In this document: piece by piece, positions 1 through 6,650 of the stretch | How the letters are laid out: every line of letters begins with the position of its first letter | Position numbering within the stretch: the stretch's first letter is position 1 | DNA from: Clostridia bacterium | Lineage (GTDB): Bacteria; Bacillota; Clostridia; Christensenellales; Borkfalkiaceae | DNA: 64,000 bases | Assembly: GCA_017399945.1 (NCBI GenBank) | Contig: JAFQAQ010000024.1 | Span: 1-64,000 of the forward strand | Direction of reading: 5' to 3' | Translations under genes and position numbers: made by a program | The notes under the pieces: model-generated | What the model saw: the letters and a program-made list of their open reading frames with translations, nothing else | Database searches by the model: none | Told to the model about the DNA's origin: nothing

Positions 1-15
1 TATAAAAACTTGTAT

Positions 16-91
16 GCCTCGGTAGCTCAGTCGGTAGAGCAAGGGACTGAAAATCCCTGTGTCGGTGGTTCGATTCCGCCCCGAGGCACCA
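16..91 (+). tRNA. tRNA-Phe (GAA)
   Basis: Cloverleaf with acceptor GCCTCGG pairing to CCGAGGC, anticodon loop CTGAAAA (anticodon GAA), T-loop TTCGATT, discriminator A and an encoded CCA. It is the first of three closely spaced tRNAs that end in one terminator, so they are probably cotranscribed. Confidence 0.97.
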
Positions 92-109
92 AGTTATTTA
101 TACCACTTT

Positions 110-185
110 GCTGGTGTAGCTCAACTGGCAGAGCAGCTGATTTGTAATCAGCAGGTTGCGGGTTCGATTCCAGTCACCAGCTCCA
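110..185 (+). tRNA. tRNA-Thr (TGT)
   Basis: Acceptor GCTGGTG pairs with CACCAGC; the anticodon stem GCTGA/TCAGC encloses loop TTTGTAA (anticodon TGT, reads ACA). CCA is encoded. It lies 18 nt after tRNA-Phe. Confidence 0.96.
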
Positions 186-212
186 ATCGAACTTAATTAA
201 ATATTATAATAT

Positions 213-297
213 GGAAGGGTTCCCGAGTGGCCAAAGGGAACAGACTGTAAATCTGTCGTCAGCGACTTCGGTGGTTCGAATCCACCTCCTTCCACCA
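213..297 (+). tRNA. tRNA-Tyr (GTA)
   Basis: Class II tRNA with a long variable arm. Acceptor GGAAGGG pairs with the CTCCTTCC side (one G:T), the anticodon loop is CTGTAAA (anticodon GTA), and CCA is encoded. It is the last tRNA of the array before the terminator. Confidence 0.96.
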
Positions 298-298
298 A

Positions 299-331
299 AT
301 CCGTGATAGTAATTATCACGGATTTTTATTT
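299..331 (+). terminator. Terminator of the tRNA array
   Basis: A perfect 10-bp stem ATCCGTGATA/TATCACGGAT closes a short loop and is followed by a T-rich tract. It starts immediately after the tRNA-Tyr CCA. Confidence 0.85.
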
Positions 332-337
332 TAGGTA

Positions 338-373
338 TAAAAAAAAGAAGGTATCACTACCCTCTTTTTTTTA
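338..373 (-). terminator. Terminator of the SNF symporter gene
   Basis: An A/T-flanked hairpin (GAAGGTA against TACCCTC, one G-U pair in the minus-strand RNA) whose 3' arm runs into uridines in the minus direction. It lies just after the symporter stop codon and faces the tRNA terminator. Confidence 0.7.
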
Positions 374-385
374 TACAAATATCTA

Positions 386-1771
386 TTAGATTTTTACAAA
401 TAAACCGGTAATCAAAATTGCAAGTATGCAAATAGGAGCAACATATTTAACTACTATAGTAAAATATTTTTCAAACCATTTTTTCTTTTCAAAACATATT
501 TCTTTCTTAATAATATTAGTATCGATAAACCATCCAGCAATCAAACAAGTAATAATAGCAACTATTGGCATTAATATATTGTTTGCCAAGTAGTCAAAGA
601 TATCTAAAATAGACTTACCACTTATCGCCAAACCAGATAAAGGACCAAACCCGAGCGAAGAAAGAGAACCAAGTACGAGTATTATCGAGAAAACTGTGAT
701 ACAAGCAGTTATTCTTTTCATTTTTCCATTTTCACATAGTACTGCTACTATTGATTCAACTAACGACACGGAAGACGTTATAGCAGCAAAAAGAACCAAC
801 ACAAAGAATACAATTCCAACGACTCTTCCTAAGGGGATACTATTAAACACGTTAGTTAATTGAATAAACATCAACGATGGTCCGTTGTTAGTCATAACGT
901 CGGCAGGGTTTGCAGAAAAAGCAAATACGGCAGGAATAATAATAAGACCTGAAATGATAGCAAATAAGCTATCAAATGATGCGATTTGTATAGAAGACGT
1001 TGTAATATTAACGTCTTTTTTCATATAAGAACCATAGGTAATCATTATACACATACCTATAGATAACGAATAGAATAATTGCCCTAACGCGCCTAAAACC
1101 GTTTTAAAACTTAATTTTGTAAAATCCGGCACGAAGAAATATCCAACACCTTCCATTGCTCCAGGTTGACACATTACGTAAATCATCAATACAACAGCGA
1201 TAACAGCAAGTGCAGGCATTAAAATTTTACTCATTCTTTCAATACCCTTCTGAACACCAAAAGCAACTATACCGATTGTTATAAAGGCAAATATCAAAAA
1301 GAATACTAATGGTTGCCAAGGACTTGAAATAAAATTGGTAAAGAAGGTACCAGTAACCGTTGCGTCAGTAGCGCCAACTAAACCCTCAGCACCACCAATA
1401 AACGAAAACAAATACTTAACAACCCAACCACCGATAACGCAGTAATAAGGTACGATTATCGTAGGCACGATAAGACAAAAATATCCAAACCATTTAAACT
1501 TTGAATTAAGTTTAGTAAAGGCACCGATAACGCTTTTCCCAGTGTTTCTACCAATAGCGATTTCAAGCATTAAAAGAATTAAACCAAAAAACAACGCTAA
1601 TAAAACATAAGTAAATACAAATATTCCACCACCATATTGCGCGGCAAGATAAGGGAATCTCCACATGTTACCCAACCCCACGGCAGAGCCGGCAGCAGCT
1701 AAAACAAAACCTAGTTTACTTGTAAAACCACTACGTTTTTTATTAGAAAACTCAGCAATTTTTTCTTCCAT
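386..1771 (-). CDS. Sodium-dependent transporter, SNF/NSS family
   Basis: 461-residue integral membrane protein of the neurotransmitter:sodium symporter family (LeuT fold), which in bacteria usually imports amino acids with Na+. The family hallmark GSAVGLGNMWRFPY lies near residues 28-41 in the unwound TM1 that binds Na+ and substrate, followed by AAQYGGG. About eleven hydrophobic segments can be read, the usual number for bacterial members. The ATG has an AGAGGTG ribosome site, 9 bp after the mrp-like stop, so the two genes are probably cotranscribed. The substrate cannot be deduced. Confidence 0.93.
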   Translation of the reverse strand: MEEKIAEFSNKKRSGFTSKLGFVLAAAGSAVGLGNMWRFPYLAAQYGGGIFVFTYVLLALFFGLILLMLEIAIGRNTGKSVIGAFTKLNSKFKWFGYFCLIVPTIIVPYYCVIGGWVVKYLFSFIGGAEGLVGATDATVTGTFFTNFISSPWQPLVFFLIFAFITIGIVAFGVQKGIERMSKILMPALAVIAVVLMIYVMCQPGAMEGVGYFFVPDFTKLSFKTVLGALGQLFYSLSIGMCIMITYGSYMKKDVNITTSSIQIASFDSLFAIISGLIIIPAVFAFSANPADVMTNNGPSLMFIQLTNVFNSIPLGRVVGIVFFVLVLFAAITSSVSLVESIVAVLCENGKMKRITACITVFSIILVLGSLSSLGFGPLSGLAISGKSILDIFDYLANNILMPIVAIITCLIAGWFIDTNIIKKEICFEKKKWFEKYFTIVVKYVAPICILAILITGLFVKI

Positions 1772-1780
1772 AAAGCACCT

Positions 1781-2596
1781 CTATAATTTAATAATCTGGT
1801 CGCAGATATCGCCTAGCAAATCCCCGTCAAATTCTTCAATCAAACCATTATCAACAAGATTTGTTAAATTTGAATCAATAGGCAACTTTTCAACGGTTTT
1901 AATATTATGATAGTTAGCAATAGATTCAATATTGCTATCGCCAAACACGTTAATAATCTTTCCACAATCAGGACATTTATAATATGACATATTTTCGACT
2001 AATCCAATTATAGGAACGTTCATCATATTTGCCATTTTAACAGCTTTTGAAACTATCATAGAAACCAAGCCCTGTGGAGAGGTTACAACAACGATTCCGT
2101 CAATTGGTAAGGATTGAAATACAGTCAAAGGAACGTCACCAGTTCCTGGAGGCATGTCCACAAACATGTAATCAACGTCGCCCCACGCAACGTCAGTCCA
2201 AAATTGTTTAACAGCGCCGGCAATAACCGGACCACGCCATACGACAGGATCTTGATCATTTTCAAGGAGTAAGTTAATTGACATTACCTTTACTCCGCCC
2301 TTAGACTTGCAAGGATAAATAAAAGTTCCATCAGATACAGCCTTGTCAGTAATACCAAAAGTCTTAGGTATAGACGGTCCAGTTATATCCGCATCAAGTA
2401 TTGCGGAATTCAACCCCATTTTACAAATTCTATCAGCAAGAAGTGAAGTAACTAGTGATTTCCCAACACCACCTTTTCCGCTTACTACACCTATTACTTT
2501 TTTAATTTTACTTTGTTCGTTTTGCTTTTCCTTAACGATTCTATTAGAACATTTTTCAGCGCAGTTAGAACAATCGTGAGAACAATTTTCGCTCAT
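1781..2596 (-). CDS. mrp: Mrp/NBP35 (ApbC) family P-loop ATPase, Fe-S cluster carrier
   Basis: 271-residue cytosolic ATPase of the Mrp/ApbC/Nbp35 group, which binds and transfers [4Fe-4S] clusters. The deviant Walker A SGKGGVGKS is at about residues 39-47, PPGTGD follows in the switch region, and a CPDC pair near residue 213 matches the dimer-bridging cluster site. The N-terminal 18 residues hold four cysteines, as in Nbp35-like members. The start ATG has AAAGGAG at good spacing. It precedes the SNF transporter in the same direction. A MinD/ParA relative was considered, but the CxxC near the C-terminus favours Mrp. Confidence 0.92.
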   Translation of the reverse strand: MSENCSHDCSNCAEKCSNRIVKEKQNEQSKIKKVIGVVSGKGGVGKSLVTSLLADRICKMGLNSAILDADITGPSIPKTFGITDKAVSDGTFIYPCKSKGGVKVMSINLLLENDQDPVVWRGPVIAGAVKQFWTDVAWGDVDYMFVDMPPGTGDVPLTVFQSLPIDGIVVVTSPQGLVSMIVSKAVKMANMMNVPIIGLVENMSYYKCPDCGKIINVFGDSNIESIANYHNIKTVEKLPIDSNLTNLVDNGLIEEFDGDLLGDICDQIIKL

Positions 2597-2649
2597 AAAA
2601 ATCTCCTTTTTGTTATTATGTCAAACATAATCAAGCATGTTTTTATCAA

Positions 2650-3186
2650 TTAAATACAAGCATTATAAAATTTTATATTATCATTAGAAACAAAGCCGTA
2701 AGATAAAATATATTTATTATTAAAAACATCAAAAAGCGCGATATTAATATGGTTATTTATTGAATTTTCTTTTACCCTACACTCTCTTTCCGTCCAAAAA
2801 ATAGCAAGTTCATCTTTAGATGAATTGACGTCTTTATTTAATTTTTTGAAAGGCAATAACTTATCCGAACAAGCCTCAACGTCTACAACGCAAGGGCCGT
2901 CATCTGACACAGCAACAGCAACTATATTGTTCGAGTGAGAAAAGGAAAAAAAAGGTCCTTTTTCAAAAAACCATTTTCCATCTAATACTTTTAATGAATT
3001 AATATTATAATCGGTAAAATATTTATCTAAAATTTTAATTAATAACTTAAAAACAAAATAACTTTGCTTCTTTCTCCCCTCGTGACTTATAGAGTTAATA
3101 TAATTTTCTCTAATTTTGGGAAAAATGGAAAAATCATAATTAAAATCTTGAACTTTACCAATATCTAAATATGCTATAATTTTCAC
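2650..3186 (-). CDS. Probable 4'-phosphopantetheinyl transferase, Sfp-type (divergent)
   Basis: 178 residues with the Sfp/AcpT motif order: FSFSHS (residues 80-85), VVDVE (D102 and E104, the likely Mg2+ ligands) and FWTERECRVK (W131, E135, K139), corresponding to the family's W-x-x-KE-x-x-x-K helix. The usual KE lysine is R here. Such enzymes attach phosphopantetheine from CoA to acyl or peptidyl carrier proteins; none is encoded nearby. It is shorter than Sfp (about 225 residues), mostly at the C-terminus. The GTG start has no Shine-Dalgarno but sits 6 nt after a TATAAT box, suggesting a leaderless mRNA. Confidence 0.72.
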   Translation of the reverse strand: MKIIAYLDIGKVQDFNYDFSIFPKIRENYINSISHEGRKKQSYFVFKLLIKILDKYFTDYNINSLKVLDGKWFFEKGPFFSFSHSNNIVAVAVSDDGPCVVDVEACSDKLLPFKKLNKDVNSSKDELAIFWTERECRVKENSINNHINIALFDVFNNKYILSYGFVSNDNIKFYNACI

Positions 3187-3192
3187 CGTATT

Positions 3193-3221
3193 ATTATAAC
3201 AAAATTATTGATTTTTCGCAA
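3193..3221 (-). promoter_or_regulatory. Promoter of the PPTase gene, probably giving a leaderless mRNA
   Basis: On the minus strand TTGCGA (3216-3221), a 17-nt spacer and TATAAT (3193-3198), followed by 6 nt and the GTG start. The expected transcription start coincides with the G of GTG. Confidence 0.7.
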
Positions 3222-3270
3222 TATAATAAGTCAATATTTTTAATAATTAGTAGATAATAATAAATTTTAG

Positions 3271-3299
3271 TTGCTTTATTTACAATAAAGTGCTAAAAT
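3271..3299 (+). promoter_or_regulatory. Sigma-A-type promoter of ppa
   Basis: TTGCTT (3271-3276), a 17-nt spacer, TAAAAT (3294-3299); ppa begins 22 nt downstream behind an AAGGAG site. Confidence 0.7.
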
Positions 3300-3321
3300 A
3301 ACAAACCTAAGGAGAAAAAGT

Positions 3322-3864
3322 ATGAATATTTGGCACGACATAGAAAGTAGTAGAATAACTCCCGAGGAGTTTATTGCGGTTATAGAAATAAGCAAAGCTT
3401 CTAAACAAAAATATGAACTTGATAAGAAGACTGGCTTACTAAGATTAGATAGAATTTTATACACGTCAACGCATTATCCTGCAAACTATGGTTTTATTCC
3501 ACATACACTCGCACAAGATAACGACCCATTAGACGTTTTAATCCTTTGTTCTGAAAGCTTGATCCCAATGAGTTTAGTAAAATGCTATCCCATAGGCGTT
3601 ATTATCATGAACGATAACGGTGCTTTGGACGAAAAAATCATAGCAATACCAGAAACCGATCCAAATTATAATACATATAAAAGCATACACGATTTACCTA
3701 AACATATATTTGACGAAATGAGACATTTCTTTTCAGTTTATAAACAACTAGAAAACAAGCAAACGTCCGTTGACGTAGAACTCGACAAGGATGAAGCCAT
3801 AAAAATTATTAAAAATTCAATGGAAAGCTATAAAAAGAATCTTTATGAATTAACAGCAAAATAA
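3322..3864 (+). CDS. ppa: Inorganic pyrophosphatase, family I
   Basis: 180-residue soluble Mg2+-dependent pyrophosphatase that hydrolyses PPi released by biosynthetic reactions. The family I signature DNDPLDV is at residues 66-72 with metal-binding D66, D68 and D71; the upstream YELDKKTG and HYPANYGF motifs are also typical. Length fits the bacterial family (about 175). Start ATG has AAGGAG. It is a single-gene unit: its own promoter at 3271-3299 and a terminator beginning one base after the stop codon. Confidence 0.96.
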   Translation: MNIWHDIESSRITPEEFIAVIEISKASKQKYELDKKTGLLRLDRILYTSTHYPANYGFIPHTLAQDNDPLDVLILCSESLIPMSLVKCYPIGVIIMNDNGALDEKIIAIPETDPNYNTYKSIHDLPKHIFDEMRHFFSVYKQLENKQTSVDVELDKDEAIKIIKNSMESYKKNLYELTAK

Positions 3865-3892
3865 AAAAGCACCCTGATGGGTGCTTTTAATA
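3865..3892. terminator. Bidirectional terminator between ppa and yidD
   Basis: Perfect 10-bp stem AAAAGCACCC/GGGTGCTTTT with a TGAT loop; A- and T-tracts on the two sides let it work for ppa on plus and yidD on minus. Confidence 0.88.
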
Positions 3893-3904
3893 TTTACGAA
3901 GTTT

Positions 3905-4390
3905 TTACGGTGGATCGTAACCTCCGTTTGGTGGTTTGCATCGTTTCATACGATTTATACCCTTTTTTAGTCCTTTTACAACTCCATACTTTTGTAACGA
4001 TAGAATCATATACTCCGAACAAGAAGGCTCAAATCGGCAACGTTCTCGCCTTTCTTTAGAAGCAAAACGTTGATATAAATGAACAAACCAAATTAAAATA
4101 GCTTTTGCAAATATTATACAAATAATAAGCAAAACAAAAATTCCAGACAAAATAGAGACAGCAATACTTTCAATAAAATAATAAATCACAATTCCAACGA
4201 TTGAAGAAAGTATAAAAGAAATCAAACAACAACAAATCGCCTTAAAAAAATTGATTTTAGGACGCACCAATTTTCTTTCATAATAAATAGAAGACGGGTC
4301 CTTTTTATCTTGTTTTTGATATTCCTCTAATAGCTCTTCATAAGTTGGCGGCTTTTTATAAGTTGTCTCTTCCTCGCTAGAAAATTTCAC
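3905..4390 (-). CDS. yidD: YidD family membrane-insertion factor with a membrane-spanning N-terminal extension
   Basis: 161 residues. The C-terminal part (about 98-161) is YidD: LYQRF, CRFEPSCSEYM (C118, C124), then CKPPNGGYDPP at the end. Ordinary YidD is 70-90 residues and helps the YidC/Sec insertion route. Here about 97 residues precede it: a charged head and two strong hydrophobic segments (roughly 48-72 and 76-100). The GTG start is backed by AAGGA, and the upstream gene's TAG shares one base with it (TAGTG). It is not near rpmH-rnpA-yidC, its usual place. Confidence 0.85.
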   Translation of the reverse strand: MKFSSEEETTYKKPPTYEELLEEYQKQDKKDPSSIYYERKLVRPKINFFKAICCCLISFILSSIVGIVIYYFIESIAVSILSGIFVLLIICIIFAKAILIWFVHLYQRFASKERRERCRFEPSCSEYMILSLQKYGVVKGLKKGINRMKRCKPPNGGYDPP

Positions 4391-4626
4391 TATTCGTCCT
4401 TTTCAAAAATTAACATGTAAATATCGTGATTGGTAACGATAGTTTGCTTGTTAAATAAACAACCGGTCTTAGTAGATTCGGTAGTCTTGATGGTTTCTAA
4501 AGAATAGAATCTCCATCCATCAGTAGCATTTGCATTGATAAGATCAGCAAACGCGTTAGTTGCCATAGAAAGGTTATCATTTTCGATAGTAATTACCTTT
4601 GGACCTGGAACTGCCTTGTAAATCAT
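4390..4626 (-). CDS. Small conserved protein, DUF4177-like
   Basis: 78 residues when started at the ATG at 4624-4626, which has AAGGAG about 9 nt upstream. The open frame extends further (to 4764), but those codons are A/T-rich, lack a ribosome site and cover a promoter. The pattern of an N-terminal strand, a helix and 'GWRFYSLE' recalls the DUF4177 family, whose role is unknown. The stop overlaps the yidD start by one base, so the two are likely translationally coupled. Confidence 0.65.
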   Translation of the reverse strand: MIYKAVPGPKVITIENDNLSMATNAFADLINANATDGWRFYSLETIKTTESTKTGCLFNKQTIVTNHDIYMLIFEKDE

Positions 4627-4675
4627 TTTTTCTTTCTCCTTAATAAAAAAATTGGCTAATTTATAGCACATATAT

Positions 4676-4704
4676 ACTTTAACCCAACAAAGTGCTTTTG
4701 TCAA
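4676..4704 (-). promoter_or_regulatory. Promoter of the DUF4177-like/yidD operon
   Basis: Minus strand TTGACA (4699-4704), 17-nt spacer, TAAAGT (4676-4681). It lies inside the spurious N-terminal extension of the downstream frame and so supports the shorter start. Confidence 0.55.
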
Positions 4705-4791
4705 TATACTTTTTAAAAGTTTATTGTTATAAATATAAAAAATCATAAACTTTAATAGATTCAAACCCCTCTACTATATTACACAAAATAA

Positions 4792-4824
4792 AAGACAAAG
4801 CCGAAACAAATTCGGATTTGTCTT
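4792..4824 (-). terminator. Strong hairpin, probable minus-strand terminator
   Basis: AAGACAAA/TTTGTCTT plus CCGAA/TTCGG separated by one mismatch, with a T-rich tract on the minus side. It could end transcription from the lipoprotein gene, whose stop lies about 160 bp upstream. Confidence 0.55.
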
Positions 4825-4983
4825 CCGTTGTGAAAGGGTTACGAAAAGGATACAAAATGGAAAGCGGATGAATTAAGCAAAAACTGATAATTTTTTTGAA
4901 AACGGTTTTAATTTTAATTATTCGGCTGAAACTTAAAGCTAATTTGCTTGTCCTTTGCTTTCTCCAATACGTGTAATAAGTTA
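4825..4983. other. Gene-free spacer
   Basis: A/T-rich 3' flank of the lipoprotein gene. I see no open frame with a ribosome site and only a weak AAGC/GCTT inverted repeat. Confidence 0.5.
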
Positions 4984-5898
4984 TTACTGTCTTGTGTATG
5001 TGTCAAATACCCAGACCGAGTCCTGAATTTCGGTGGGGCTATCTGGATGATGATAGAGCCCGTTTATAACGATGCTGTTGTCATTGTTATCGAAGCTGCC
5101 GCGGAGATAGAAATCGGGCGGATAGTACATGCTGACGGTGGTGTCGTAGTTAGCCTTATCGGATTTTCTTACCTTCTCATAGATGTCGTTCTCGATATAG
5201 AGATAGAGCGTATTTCTATCTTCGGAAATATTGAAGATTCCCTCAATGACTGTCTCGCCGTTTGTGTAGATGAAGAGCGAAAAGCTCTGATTTATCAGAG
5301 GCAGTACAAATAAGTTCTGACCGCCCTCTGCGGTGTATATACCCTCGGGCAGACGATACTTTCCGTCGTTATAGATGTCCTTGCCGTAGGACTTATGAGA
5401 ATTACCCTCCAGCACGTAAGTTCCGAATTTGTATGGCATCTCGCCTATGCGGTAAACGTGAGTATAGACCGTGCCGTCCGTGAAGCCTAGGTCCTCCTCG
5501 GCGTAAATGATGCTGAACTGCGTGAAGCCATTGTCAACACCTTCGGCGTAGCAGCTGATCCAGTCCTCCTTATCCTTGTCGCTTCTTGTAAGAATGAAGG
5601 TCAAGGGGGTCTTTGCATCGGCGGAAGTTTTGTATATAGCTCTGAAGCCGCCCTGATATTCCAGCGCGCCGTCCTCGTAGTAGCTGAAGGTCATAGCACC
5701 CTCCGAGCCGTCAAAAACGAAGTATGTATCTTCCTCGTCCAAAAGTAGCCACTTTCCCGTGGAGGCATCCATTTTTTTGTCATAATTAACCGTACCGTCA
5801 GTCTTTTGACCGAAAATCAGGTCACAGCCCGAAAGCATAGCCAAAGCAGTCACGACAATAAGTAAAAGCGCAATAAATCTTCCTCCGATTTTTCTCAT
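4984..5898 (-). CDS. Predicted lipoprotein of unknown function, G+C-rich for this genome
   Basis: 304 residues with a positively charged start, a hydrophobic signal segment and lipobox LSGC (Cys about residue 25), so probably exported and lipid-anchored on the outer face of the membrane. The rest is soluble, acidic, rich in Tyr, Asp and Gly, and looks beta-rich; no catalytic motif was recognised. Start ATG has AAGGAG and a good promoter (5928-5956). Codon use stands out: 60-nt lines within it count about 50-55% G+C against about 30% in typical neighbours, with many C-ending codons. It may be acquired; it lies beside the disturbed tRNA-Ser locus. Confidence 0.8.
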   Translation of the reverse strand: MRKIGGRFIALLLIVVTALAMLSGCDLIFGQKTDGTVNYDKKMDASTGKWLLLDEEDTYFVFDGSEGAMTFSYYEDGALEYQGGFRAIYKTSADAKTPLTFILTRSDKDKEDWISCYAEGVDNGFTQFSIIYAEEDLGFTDGTVYTHVYRIGEMPYKFGTYVLEGNSHKSYGKDIYNDGKYRLPEGIYTAEGGQNLFVLPLINQSFSLFIYTNGETVIEGIFNISEDRNTLYLYIENDIYEKVRKSDKANYDTTVSMYYPPDFYLRGSFDNNDNSIVINGLYHHPDSPTEIQDSVWVFDTYTRQ

Positions 5899-5927
5899 GG
5901 CATTTCTCCTTTCCTTTGTCTACCATG

Positions 5928-5956
5928 ATCATATCATATTTATTCAATAATTTCAA
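5928..5956 (-). promoter_or_regulatory. Promoter of the lipoprotein gene
   Basis: Minus strand TTGAAA (5951-5956), 17-nt spacer, TATGAT (5928-5933) preceded by TGA. An 8-bp palindrome ATGATCAT (5925-5932) overlaps the -10 and could be an operator. Confidence 0.65.
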
Positions 5957-6063
5957 CACTATTTTATCCTTTGCCATCTATATTTTAATGATTGCCCCTT
6001 AATTTTAACGAAAGTAAAAAGAACCCATCAACCGAAGGCGCAAATAACCTCGGAACATGGACT

Positions 6064-6121
6064 CTTTTTATGGTTAGATATGCATTTTATGCCTTGAAAG
6101 GTCAAAAATGCCCATAAAAAG
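6064..6121. repeat. Imperfect long hairpin
   Basis: Outer arms CTTTTTATGG (6064-6073) and CCATAAAAAG (6112-6121) pair perfectly; inner arms GCATTTT (6082-6088) and AAAATGC (6105-6111) add 7 bp. It lies between the lipoprotein promoter and the tRNA-Ser remnants. From 5957 to 6063 I see no gene. Confidence 0.6.
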
Positions 6122-6125
6122 CAAT

Positions 6126-6176
6126 AAAGAAACGCAGAATTGACACAAATAATTGTATCCTTTTCTGCGTTTCTTT
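6126..6176 (-). terminator. Terminator-like hairpin behind the stranded tRNA-Ser 3' fragment
   Basis: A perfect 13-bp inverted repeat (6126-6138 and 6164-6176) closes a 25-nt loop. It starts one base after the CCA of the fragment at 6178-6198, the same arrangement as the intact tRNA-Ser and its terminator. Confidence 0.6.
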
Positions 6177-6177
6177 A

Positions 6178-6198
6178 TGGCGGAGAGCGAGGGATTCG
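6178..6198 (-). pseudogene. tRNA-Ser remnant, 3' end only
   Basis: 21 nt identical to the 3' end of the intact tRNA-Ser (6371-6391), including acceptor strand and CCA. Upstream bases diverge abruptly inside the T-loop. Confidence 0.85.
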
Positions 6199-6218
6199 CT
6201 TCTCTCGAGCCTCCCGAT

Positions 6219-6272
6219 AAATGGTGGGTGTCCACCATTTAGTCCTAACGGACAAATTTGTAAAGCAAATTT
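6219..6272. repeat. Three contiguous perfect stem-loops
   Basis: AAATGGTGG/CCACCATTT with loop GTGT (6219-6240), GTCC/GGAC with loop TAAC (6242-6253), AAATTTG/CAAATTT with loop TAAAG (6254-6272). Only one base separates the first two and none the last two. Confidence 0.8.
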
Positions 6273-6335
6273 TCTCCCAATACTCATCCATTTCATTACT
6301 GAGAGCTTCGCCCTAATCCCTCTTCATTCACAAAC

Positions 6336-6369
6336 AAAAAACCTAAACCAAAAATGGTTTAGGTTTTTT
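6336..6369 (-). terminator. Terminator of tRNA-Ser
   Basis: 14-bp perfect stem between 6336-6349 and 6356-6369, ending in six T on the minus strand, one base after the tRNA CCA. Confidence 0.88.
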
Positions 6370-6370
6370 G

Positions 6371-6459
6371 TGGCGGAGAGCGAGGGATTCGAACCCCCGT
6401 GGGCGTGAACCCAAACGGTTTTCAAGACCGCCTCGTTGTGACCACTTCGATAGCTCTCC
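6371..6459 (-). tRNA. tRNA-Ser (TGA)
   Basis: Class II tRNA: acceptor GGAGAGC pairs with GCTCTCC, the anticodon loop CTTGAAA gives TGA (reads UCA), with a long variable arm and TTCGAAT T-loop; discriminator G and CCA are encoded. Its first 28 and last 21 nucleotides are each duplicated nearby (6557-6585 and 6178-6198). Confidence 0.95.
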
Positions 6460-6556
6460 ATATTATATATATTTTAATTTATTTGTTGAAAGAACTGAAA
6501 ACCGTTACACGGTTTGAATCTCCGCTTCACTACGATTGCTACGCCCAAAACATGCA

Positions 6557-6585
6557 CTCGTTGTGACCACTTCGATAGCTCTCCA
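6557..6585 (-). pseudogene. tRNA-Ser remnant, 5' end only
   Basis: 29 nt identical to 6432-6460, i.e. the base before the tRNA plus its acceptor and D-arm. Identity stops abruptly at the D-arm/anticodon border. From 6460 to 6556 and 6586 to 6650 I see no gene. Confidence 0.85.
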
Positions 6586-6650
6586 CGTTATTTATTATTT
6601 AGTGTAATTACTTAAAAAAGTAAACTAGCTAAATATATATCGATATTAAA

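Larger units (their letters stand above)
6199..6556. mobile_element. 358-nt block between the two tRNA-Ser fragments
   Basis: Bounded by a 3' tRNA-Ser fragment on one side and a 5' fragment on the other. It carries the only intact tRNA-Ser, a terminator and three adjacent stem-loops, and no protein gene. The frame at 6102-6296 runs through the hairpins and a remnant and is not believable. One reading is an insertion that broke a resident tRNA-Ser and supplied a replacement; another is decay of tandem tRNA copies. Confidence 0.45.

Noticed and set aside
4627-4764. N-terminal extension of the DUF4177-like gene
   Set aside because: No ribosome site, contains the likely promoter; ATG 4626 has AAGGAG.
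4948-5313. 121-codon frame antisense to the lipoprotein gene
   Set aside because: A G+C-related shadow of a gene with signal peptide and promoter.
6102-6296. 64-codon frame on the minus strand
   Set aside because: It runs through the tRNA-Ser 3' fragment and the hairpin array, has no ribosome site, and its codons follow those repeats.
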